From NCBI GenBank assembly GCA_008933835.1, contig WBUG01000037.1:1-32130 (forward strand): 32,130 nt of DNA, in the 5' to 3' direction. Below the pieces are notes generated by a model that was not told where the DNA came from, made no database searches, and was given only the letters and a program-made list of their open reading frames with translations. The DNA comes from Bacteroidota bacterium. Its GTDB lineage: Bacteria; Bacteroidota; Ignavibacteria; UBA10030; UBA8401. Of the stretch, positions 1 to 6,129 are shown in pieces. The position numbers and the translations under genes are program-made. Within the stretch, counting starts at the first letter, position 1. Every line of letters begins with the position of its first letter.

Positions 1-293
1 CCCTCCCTCCCTTCGCACAGATGGAAGATGAAATTGGCGGAGAGCGACGTGGAATCGAACGGCACGTTGCGGAAGACGGTGAAGGAGTATCCGTCGAACC
101 GGTGAAGACCGTTCGTGGTGCCGATCCAGAGGAAACCGGTCCGGTCCTGCAGGACGGTGTAGATCTCCGCGCTCGACATCCCCTGTTCGACGGAGTACGT
201 CTGGAACCGGTACGCGGGCGATTCTGCCGGCGCCGCGGACAACGGCAGGAAGATCAGCAGCAGATGGAACGGTATGACGCGGATGCGGAGCAT
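1..293 (-). CDS. Propeller-type two-component sensor, N-terminal fragment (cut by window edge)
   Basis: The reading frame opens at the ATG at 293 and runs off the left edge, giving about 97 residues. It has a signal peptide or membrane anchor (residues 1-22, hydrophobic HLLLIFLPLSA). Next comes a repeat of the Reg_prop type: a segment beginning YSVEQGMSS, then VLQDRTGFLWIGTTNGLHRF and a DGYSF turn. This is how the periplasmic sensor of a hybrid two-component system or a propeller histidine kinase begins, and the complete kinase at 6130-9066 starts the same way. No kinase domain is visible because the gene is cut, so a regulator without a kinase remains possible. No clear Shine-Dalgarno site precedes the ATG. 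It lies on the same strand as, and 111 bp downstream of, the haem/propeller gene. Confidence 0.75.
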   Translation of the reverse strand, partial: MLRIRVIPFHLLLIFLPLSAAPAESPAYRFQTYSVEQGMSSAEIYTVLQDRTGFLWIGTTNGLHRFDGYSFTVFRNVPFDSTSLSANFIFHLCEGRE

Positions 294-336
294 GGCGGGG
301 ACAACTTAGAAAGATTTGAGGAACGAATCAAACGCC

Positions 337-374
337 GGCGCCGGAGACGGAGGGGGTCGTTCCGTTCCGGCGCC
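337..374 (-). terminator. Possible terminator hairpin after the haem/propeller gene
   Basis: The 9-bp arms GGCGCCGGA (337-345) and TCCGGCGCC (366-374) are perfectly complementary around a 20-nt loop, 30 bp after the stop of the 405-2879 gene. The minus-strand sequence after the stem (GTTTGATTCG) is only weakly T-rich, so termination is a guess. Confidence 0.3.
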
Positions 375-404
375 CGGGGAGGATGTCCGTGAGGACACCG
401 GCGT

Positions 405-2879
405 TCAGCGCAGCAGGAGCATCCGCTTCGTTTCCGTCCGGCCGCGCGCCCTCAGCGTATAGAAATAGATGCCGCTGGAACGCCCCGCCGCATCGAAACG
501 GACACGGTGACGGCCGGCGGAACGCACACCGTCCGCCAGCACCGCCACCTGACGGCCGAGCATGTCGTGAACGGTCAGCGTCACGGCCCCGTCCTGCGGC
601 AACTGGAAAACGATGTCGGTCTCGGGATTGAACGGATTGGGATGGTTCTGTTCGAGGGCGAACACAGCGGGAGCGGCGTCACCGCGGACCGACATCAGTT
701 CGGCCTTCCAGTATTTCAACAGTGTCCGGAGCGCTTCGGGGGTGTTCTGCGGTTTCGGCGCGCCGGTCTGGTCCTTGGCGTTCACGCCGTGACAGGAAGC
801 GCAGGTACGGATCTCGCCCGGCTGGAAAGAGATCCAGTACCGTTCGCGGACGATCCCCTTTCCGCTCCCGTCCGTGAGCTGCCAGGTCATGGCGCGGTGC
901 GCCGGGACGAGGGAGGCCATGGAGCCGTCCGGACCGAGCTTCACCGAACCGGCCGGTCCGGTCTGGTTCGGAGGATTCTTCACCGCCGCATCGTGCATCG
1001 GTTGCGGAAGCACGCGCCGTCCCGGCCGCGGCGTGGTGTGCCCCCCCGCTCCGCCCTGCCCGCGGATGTGGTCCGCCTGGAACATTTGCAGGTACTTCAC
1101 TTCATACACCGTGCCGCCCGTCGGGACGCTCTGCACGCCGCCGGGAACGGAGAGGTTGAACGGCTGCATGTTGTCCGTGCGGTCACGGGTGGTGACGTTG
1201 CGGCTCACGGCGAGGGCGAGACCGTTCTGCTTCATCCAGGTACGGAACGCCGCGGGATCCACGTTCTCGTCGGCGAACGCCTGCGCTTCCGGCGCCGCGA
1301 GCGGTGTCTCGTACTTCAGCGGCGGTACGGGACGGCTCGCCACCTCCACGGGGTCCAGTTCCCACAGCGTGTCGGTCCGCTGCACCACGTAATCGTTCCC
1401 GTTATAGTAGTGGAGCGTCCGTACGATGCCGGGCGTGAGCGCCTGGTCCGCGACGAGGTACGAGACGCCGCCGATGACGGCGGATTTCACCGTGCGGAGA
1501 CGGAACGCATAGCGGACCTTCGGGAACTCTCCGCTCCCCTCGTTCTTGTTGGCGAACGTGCTCGCGGTGTGGCTGACGATGAGCTGCCCGTCGGACATCG
1601 GCAGCGGCGTGCGGTAGTGTCCGCTGTGGTTCGGGTCGGGGGTCTTCCCCTCTTCGGTCGAACCGGCGGTGACCGGATGCGTGAGACGGATGAGTTCCAT
1701 CTCCTCGGGATTCATCCCCTTCGCGCCGGTGAAGCGCATCAGCTGTCCGGCGGATTCGCGCGAGAACTCGCGGGCGTTCGCCGCGAAGTACACGCCGGGA
1801 TTCTTCGGGTCCTCACGGAGGTGGAAGAGGCCGGCGTCGGACGTGAGGTACGCCCGGTTCTTGATGATGTTCTCTTTCGGGATGAGATAGCTGAGGTTGC
1901 CGTCGAGGAGGAACGAGCGGTCCGAGTACGACCCGCCGAACTCATGCCGTCCCACGTGGTTCACGGTCTCCTCCTCGGTCCCGTCCTGGTTGATCTCCCA
2001 CGGGAAGAAATGATTGAACGTGTGCAGCGACATCGTGGAATCGTGGTCGGGATTGAGCTTGCTGCGCGGCTCGGGGAAGACCTCGGTGCGGTCGTTGAGC
2101 GGTACGCCGTCGGCGTGCTCGCTGGAATAGTTGAACGTGCCGTACGGCTGCCCGGCCCGGTCGAGGTCCGCCTGCTGGTCGCGCTGCAGGTGGTCCCACC
2201 GCGTGAAGATGACGCGGCCGTAGCTGTCCACCGTGGGATAGAAGGAACCGCTCGGCGAATGCTGCAGCAGCCGGAGGTCGCCGGCGGCCGGGTCGAGGCT
2301 CCAGAGTCCCGTCACCACGCGCGCGTTCTCGTACTCGTCCAGCTGCGGGTAGTGGTGCGGCTGTTTCGTCACCGGAAGGTCTGAGGTGAAGATGATGCGG
2401 CCGTCGCTGCCGTAGACGGGCGAGAGGTTGTTGTACTGCGCCGGCTGGTTCGGCACTTTCGTCACCACCGCCGTCTCCCCTTTCCCGAGACCGGTCACCT
2501 CGTAGAGCTGCCAGCGGAACTCCTTCGACTCCCACGCTTTCGTCGGGGCGCCGACGACCATGCTGAAGAGCGCCTTCGTGCCGTTCCAGTGCACGCACGG
2601 CTGCCGGACGGCGATGGAGGAGGCCCCCTGCATCACGGACGAATCGCCGTACCCCGCCTCGCACGTGAGGTTGCGCAGGGTGCCGTCGCCGTACCGGATC
2701 ATCAGGTCGCCGCCGCGCGGGGCATTGTCCATGGAGGGGACGTGATTGCTGAAGGTCTGCGTCACCGTGGTGAAGCCCGCGGCCGGCGTCTGCGTGACGA
2801 AGAGGATGGGGTTGACGGTCTGGACCGGCTGTGCCGAGAGGAGTCCGGTCATCACCGCGAGTGAAAGGGTTCGAAGCAT
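405..2879 (-). CDS. Secreted beta-propeller protein with one c-type haem motif and T9SS sorting domain; hydrazine-synthase-alpha-like
   Basis: 824 aa from the ATG at 2879, chosen because AGGA lies just upstream and a signal peptide follows at once (MLRTLSLAVMTGLLSAQP). An in-frame extension to 2954 would put a long basic tail before it. The body carries TolB/WD-like blade motifs (YNNLSPVYGSDGRIIFTSD, FYPTVDSYGRVIFTRWDH). Near residue 670 is a segment (TDGSGKGIVRERYWISFQPG) leading into a haem c site CASCH at about residues 693-697 (bases 789-803). The propeller plus single CXXCH resembles the middle/C-terminal part of the hydrazine synthase alpha-subunit family; such homologues occur widely outside anammox bacteria and their reaction is unknown. 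Residues 740-824 form a T9SS type A sorting domain (LEQNHPNPFNP to MLLLR), so the protein is exported to the surface or medium. No hydrazine synthase activity is claimed. Confidence 0.85.
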   Translation of the reverse strand: MLRTLSLAVMTGLLSAQPVQTVNPILFVTQTPAAGFTTVTQTFSNHVPSMDNAPRGGDLMIRYGDGTLRNLTCEAGYGDSSVMQGASSIAVRQPCVHWNGTKALFSMVVGAPTKAWESKEFRWQLYEVTGLGKGETAVVTKVPNQPAQYNNLSPVYGSDGRIIFTSDLPVTKQPHHYPQLDEYENARVVTGLWSLDPAAGDLRLLQHSPSGSFYPTVDSYGRVIFTRWDHLQRDQQADLDRAGQPYGTFNYSSEHADGVPLNDRTEVFPEPRSKLNPDHDSTMSLHTFNHFFPWEINQDGTEEETVNHVGRHEFGGSYSDRSFLLDGNLSYLIPKENIIKNRAYLTSDAGLFHLREDPKNPGVYFAANAREFSRESAGQLMRFTGAKGMNPEEMELIRLTHPVTAGSTEEGKTPDPNHSGHYRTPLPMSDGQLIVSHTASTFANKNEGSGEFPKVRYAFRLRTVKSAVIGGVSYLVADQALTPGIVRTLHYYNGNDYVVQRTDTLWELDPVEVASRPVPPLKYETPLAAPEAQAFADENVDPAAFRTWMKQNGLALAVSRNVTTRDRTDNMQPFNLSVPGGVQSVPTGGTVYEVKYLQMFQADHIRGQGGAGGHTTPRPGRRVLPQPMHDAAVKNPPNQTGPAGSVKLGPDGSMASLVPAHRAMTWQLTDGSGKGIVRERYWISFQPGEIRTCASCHGVNAKDQTGAPKPQNTPEALRTLLKYWKAELMSVRGDAAPAVFALEQNHPNPFNPETDIVFQLPQDGAVTLTVHDMLGRQVAVLADGVRSAGRHRVRFDAAGRSSGIYFYTLRARGRTETKRMLLLR

Positions 2880-2925
2880 GCTTTTCCTGATTGTGTGATG
2901 GAACGGTGAGCGATGGTGCTTCCGC

Positions 2926-2954
2926 ATGATAGCGCGAAAACCCCGCCGCGGCAA
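2926..2954 (-). promoter_or_regulatory. Sigma70-like promoter of the haem/propeller gene
   Basis: On the minus strand TTGCCG (2949-2954) and TATCAT (2926-2931) are separated by exactly 17 bp. They lie about 50 bp upstream of the chosen start at 2879. The 16-bp palindrome at 2955-2970 touches the -35 box. Confidence 0.5.
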
Positions 2955-2970
2955 CTGAACGTTCGTTCAG
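2955..2970. promoter_or_regulatory. 16-bp palindromic operator candidate
   Basis: CTGAACG-TT-CGTTCAG is a perfect inverted repeat with 7-bp arms and a 2-bp centre. The size and symmetry suit a homodimeric repressor such as a TetR-family protein. It directly abuts the -35 element of the haem/propeller promoter. No TetR-family gene is present in the window. Confidence 0.45.
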
Positions 2971-3004
2971 GAGGACGCGGATGTGATGCGGTGCACACGG
3001 CCGG

Positions 3005-3451
3005 TCATAGGGCCCGTTCCAGAGGCAAACGTCCGGCGGTCCGCCGTGCGTGCGCCGCCTCCTTCATCACCACCGTCACACGGACCGCGAAAGCGACCCA
3101 GGCGTTGTTCATCTCTTCGGTGTAGAGGGACCCGAGGGAACGTTCGAGGGTCCAGAGGAGCGCGCTGGCGGCGATGTCGTAGTGCGCCTCGGTGAATCCT
3201 GTCCGGGCGTTCTGTTCCGCCAGCGCCGCCAGTTCAGCCGCGGCGAGCTCGAACCGGTCCAGCGATGCGGCGAGCGCGGTGAGGCGCGCGACGAGCGCGC
3301 GCCCCTCCGAGCGGAGGTCTCGGCCGAACTGCGGCCGGAGGTACGGTGCGATGGTGAAGAGCCGGCCGAAGAAGAGCGCAGCGTTCTCATCCGCCTCCAG
3401 CGCGATGCGTTCGGCGGCGGCGTTCACCAGGGAGATCTGTCGTTCGGTCAT
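3005..3451 (-). CDS. Single-domain globin with proximal His replaced by Asn
   Basis: 148 aa, start ATG at 3451 with AGGAG 9 bp upstream. The fold signature of bacterial haemoglobins (Vitreoscilla/flavohaemoglobin/neuroglobin-like) is clear: ALFFGRLFTIAPYLRPQF for helices B-C and the CD corner, then the F-G region, then TEAHYDIAASALLWTLERSLG for G-H and AWVAFAVRVTVVM for H. Typical family members read (K/R)HCxxGV or RHVxYGV before xHYD, with the F8 histidine as proximal haem ligand. Here the aligned residue is Asn81 (codon AAC, bases 3209-3211) in AEQNARTGF. No FAD/NAD reductase domain follows. The gene starts 28 bp after the T9SS gene at 3480-5210 and is probably co-transcribed with it. It may be a non-haem or alternatively ligated sensor globin rather than an oxygen/NO binder. 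Confidence 0.8.
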   Translation of the reverse strand: MTERQISLVNAAAERIALEADENAALFFGRLFTIAPYLRPQFGRDLRSEGRALVARLTALAASLDRFELAAAELAALAEQNARTGFTEAHYDIAASALLWTLERSLGSLYTEEMNNAWVAFAVRVTVVMKEAAHARRTAGRLPLERAL

Positions 3452-3479
3452 GATATGAGGCTCCTGTCCCTGCGTTCGG

Positions 3480-5210
3480 TCATTTCATCAGGAGCATCTT
3501 CCGTGTGAGGGCCACGCCGCCCGCTTCGAGACGGTACAGATAGACGCCGCTCGAGAGCCGTTCCGCGTTGAACGGCACCGTGTGTACCCCCGCTTCCTGC
3601 GTTCCGTCCGCCAGCGTCGCCACTTCGCGGCCGAGCATATCGTACACCTTCAGTGTCACCGCTCCCGCCGAGGCGAGAGAGTACGACACGGTGGTGGAGG
3701 GATTGAACGGATTGGGAAAGTTCTGCTCCAGCGTGAACCGGTCCGGAACGCTCTTCGGCGCGGAGGGACCGACGCCGGTGAGCCCCTTTCCCCAGTTGTT
3801 CGCGACGCGGATGCCGTCCACGAGGAACGTCGCCCCCATGAGGGGCGAGGTCACGGGAAAGGCGCCGGAGTTCAACGCCACGCTCGCGGGGATCGGGGAG
3901 TCCGCCGGCATCGTGAGCGGTCCGACGGTCGCGAAAGGAGGCTCCGAGGAAGGCATGCCGGGGAGGAACGTATAAAGACTGATCTGGTCGTTGTTCGCGC
4001 CGGCGACGAAGCGGTACTTCAGCACCACGACGAACGTGTTGCTCACCGGATAGGCGAACGTGCCGAAGACGGCGGACGATGCGAGCGTCGCGCCGAGTCC
4101 GAAGCGAACGTACCCGGTGTCGATGCGCGCGTGGACCAGCGCCCGGTAGTTGCCGGAACCGGCGTTCGCGAGGGTCAGGAAGAAGCCGGGGAGCGCGTTC
4201 GTCCCCGAGAACTTCACCATGGCCGAGAGGTAGATGGTGGAATCCGACGCGTTCCAGTTGAACGGCCGGTAGAGCGCCTGGCTGCCGCTGCCGCCGACGA
4301 TCTTCAGCGCGCGGCCGATGCCGGAGCCGGGGTGTCCGCTGAACGACAGGCCGGACGTATCGACCTTCATCGGCACGCCGCCGTAGTAGACGTCCCAACC
4401 GTTCTTGCCGCGCAGCGTATCGTTGGGCTGATACAGGAAATCCTCGGCGAGGAAGACGTTCGCCGGTTCGTTCACGGTCTGCTGCCACGTCCGCCCCACT
4501 CGGATCTCGTCGAGCGTCACGAGCGAGCCCTTCAGTCCCGTCTGTACGGCGGAATTGTCGAGGTAGATATCGCCGATGTCCGCCGCATCGGCGCCGGAGA
4601 CGTCGATGGTGTCGGATTTCGCCGGTTCGGCGGAGGGAACGCCGCCGGAGAGGACGAACAACGCGGCCGTATCCTTCGCCGCCCCGGCGACGAACCGGTA
4701 CTTCGCCACGATGAGCAGGGTGTTCTTCACTTTGTACGTCTGCGGCGCATAGACCGGTCCCTGGGTCTTCGCGATGCCCAGACGGAACTCTTCGTTCGAC
4801 TGCCGCTGGATGTACACCCGGAAGCAGTTATTGGTGGTGCCGCCGAACTGGTCCATCGTCAGCTGGAAACCGCTCGTCGCGGTCGGGGCGAGGCTGTCCA
4901 CCCGAAGGAGGTATGAAACATAGACCGTTCCGGTGTCCATCTTTTCGAGCTGCCGCGAATAACGGTTCCCTCCCTCAACGTTCGAGAAGAACGCCGCATT
5001 ACCGGCACCCCCTCCGGCGTATCCGGCGTAGGTGAGCCCGGGTTTCACCACGGCCACTTTTCCCTTGGACGTTCCGGAGGCCTTCCATCCTCCCATGTTG
5101 TCCAGACTGTCGGAGACGGGATAGTCGAACGGCTCTTTGAGGATGTTCTGCGCGGGGAGCATGGAGAGGGAGACGAGAACGAGGAGAAACGAAGTGAGAC
5201 GAGGTCTCAT
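3480..5210 (-). CDS. Secreted T9SS-sorted protein with two repeated lectin-like halves
   Basis: 576 aa. The signal peptide is MRPRLTSFLLVLVSLSMLPAQ. Two related beta-sandwich-like segments follow: one starts near residue 24 (KEPFDYPVSDSLDNMGGW), the other near 255 (AEDFLYQPNDTLRGKNGWDV). Each continues through a matching SYLLRV/SAMVKF strand and a KYRFVAGA motif, so the ectodomain is an internal duplication, probably LamG/jelly-roll-like. Residues 492-576 are the T9SS type A sorting domain (LEQNFPNPFNPST to RKMLLMK). The protein is therefore expected at the cell surface or outside. No catalytic motif was recognised, and carbohydrate binding is only a possibility. A sigma70-like promoter lies upstream and the globin follows 28 bp downstream. 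Confidence 0.85.
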   Translation of the reverse strand: MRPRLTSFLLVLVSLSMLPAQNILKEPFDYPVSDSLDNMGGWKASGTSKGKVAVVKPGLTYAGYAGGGAGNAAFFSNVEGGNRYSRQLEKMDTGTVYVSYLLRVDSLAPTATSGFQLTMDQFGGTTNNCFRVYIQRQSNEEFRLGIAKTQGPVYAPQTYKVKNTLLIVAKYRFVAGAAKDTAALFVLSGGVPSAEPAKSDTIDVSGADAADIGDIYLDNSAVQTGLKGSLVTLDEIRVGRTWQQTVNEPANVFLAEDFLYQPNDTLRGKNGWDVYYGGVPMKVDTSGLSFSGHPGSGIGRALKIVGGSGSQALYRPFNWNASDSTIYLSAMVKFSGTNALPGFFLTLANAGSGNYRALVHARIDTGYVRFGLGATLASSAVFGTFAYPVSNTFVVVLKYRFVAGANNDQISLYTFLPGMPSSEPPFATVGPLTMPADSPIPASVALNSGAFPVTSPLMGATFLVDGIRVANNWGKGLTGVGPSAPKSVPDRFTLEQNFPNPFNPSTTVSYSLASAGAVTLKVYDMLGREVATLADGTQEAGVHTVPFNAERLSSGVYLYRLEAGGVALTRKMLLMK

Positions 5211-5260
5211 GGCGCGGCGGTCCTTTCTGTTGTGGTGGAGATGACGGAACGAACGCGACC

Positions 5261-5289
5261 AATATATTCTGCGGAGGGGGCGGGAACAA
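5261..5289 (-). promoter_or_regulatory. Sigma70-like promoter of the T9SS/globin operon
   Basis: Minus-strand TTGTTC (5284-5289), a 17-bp spacer and TATATT (5261-5266) sit about 50 bp upstream of the ATG at 5210. This is the only AT-rich spot in the gap. Confidence 0.45.
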
Positions 5290-5356
5290 CTGATGATATG
5301 TTCAGTTCGGCGGCGGTGTGACGCGGGTCAGCGCCTGAACATCCGTGCAGGTCTTT

Positions 5357-5395
5357 AAAACGGGAACGGTCCCGGCGCACACGCGAGCGGGACCG
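5357..5395 (-). terminator. Intrinsic terminator of the NarL-type regulator gene
   Basis: The 8-bp perfect stem CGGTCCCG (5367-5374) / CGGGACCG (5388-5395) has a 13-nt loop. On the minus strand it is followed by TTCCCGTTTTAAAG. It lies 25 bp after the stop codon of the response regulator at 5420. Confidence 0.6.
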
Positions 5396-5419
5396 ACCGG
5401 ACGGAAGACGGGGAAGCGG

Positions 5420-6073
5420 TCAGACGATCTTCTCTTTCATCACTTTCGCCACCGCTTCGGCGCGGGAGGAGACGTGCAGTTTCTCGTAGATGTTGTGGAG
5501 ATGGAATCGGACGGTATGAACGCTCACGAACAGTTTGTCCGCAATGGCCTTGTAACTGTGTCCCTCGGTGAGCGCTTTCAGCACTTCCGCTTCGCGGTCG
5601 GAGAGTCCGTGTCCGGTCTGCGCGGGGGCCGGACGCTGGAAGTACGTGAGCACCTTCCGGGCGATCTCGCCGCTCATCGGCGCCCCGCCGTCGTACGCGT
5701 CGCTCACCGCCTGCAGCACCTTGGCGGTGGGGGTCTTCTTGAGAATGTATCCGACGGCGCCGGCGCGGAGGGACTGGAAGATCTTCTCATCGTCCGCGTA
5801 CACGGTCTGCATCACGAACTGGACGCCGGGGTGGCGCTGTTTCAGCGTCTCGACGCATTCGATGCCGGAGCGGCCCGGCAGTCCGATGTCCATCAGCACC
5901 ACGTCCGGCAGGGACCGCTCCATCCCGTCGGCAGCCTCCGCGCAGTTACGGTACGTGCCGACACAGGAATAGCCGTCCGTGCGGTCGAGGATCCACTGGA
6001 GGCCGGAACGGATCTCCTCGTCGTCGTCCACGATGGCGACGGTGATGGTCTTGAAGGATGGTCGGGCGTTCAT
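5420..6073 (-). CDS. NarL/LuxR-family response regulator
   Basis: 217 aa from the ATG at 6073. The receiver domain (about residues 8-125) shows the acidic pair in IVDDDEE, the phospho-acceptor Asp62 in VVLMDIGLPG and the switch Lys in GYILKKTP. A LuxR-type HTH (about 150-215) follows, with LSDREAEVLKALTEGHSYKA and the recognition helix SVHTVRFHLHNIYEKL. It starts 56 bp after the stop of the propeller histidine kinase (stop at 6130), whose HisKA_3 domain is the usual partner of NarL-type regulators, so the two form a cognate pair. Several upstream in-frame codons exist, but this ATG is the first that places the receiver at the N-terminus. A terminator follows. Confidence 0.9.
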   Translation of the reverse strand: MNARPSFKTITVAIVDDDEEIRSGLQWILDRTDGYSCVGTYRNCAEAADGMERSLPDVVLMDIGLPGRSGIECVETLKQRHPGVQFVMQTVYADDEKIFQSLRAGAVGYILKKTPTAKVLQAVSDAYDGGAPMSGEIARKVLTYFQRPAPAQTGHGLSDREAEVLKALTEGHSYKAIADKLFVSVHTVRFHLHNIYEKLHVSSRAEAVAKVMKEKIV

Positions 6074-6129
6074 GGTGCCGGTAAAGTATGGAAATGCAGG
6101 AGACGAGACAACTGAACACTGGTGCAGTT

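Noticed and set aside
507-2384. Long plus-strand open frame opposite the haem/propeller gene
   Set aside because: It is the GC-driven shadow of the 405-2879 gene: very rich in Arg, Gly and His, with no domain. The same holds for 3582-4916, 6991-9021, 12541-14409 and 21181-22770.
405-2879. True hydrazine synthase subunit
   Set aside because: Only one haem site, a T9SS tag, and no beta/gamma subunits or other anammox genes nearby; only family resemblance can be claimed.
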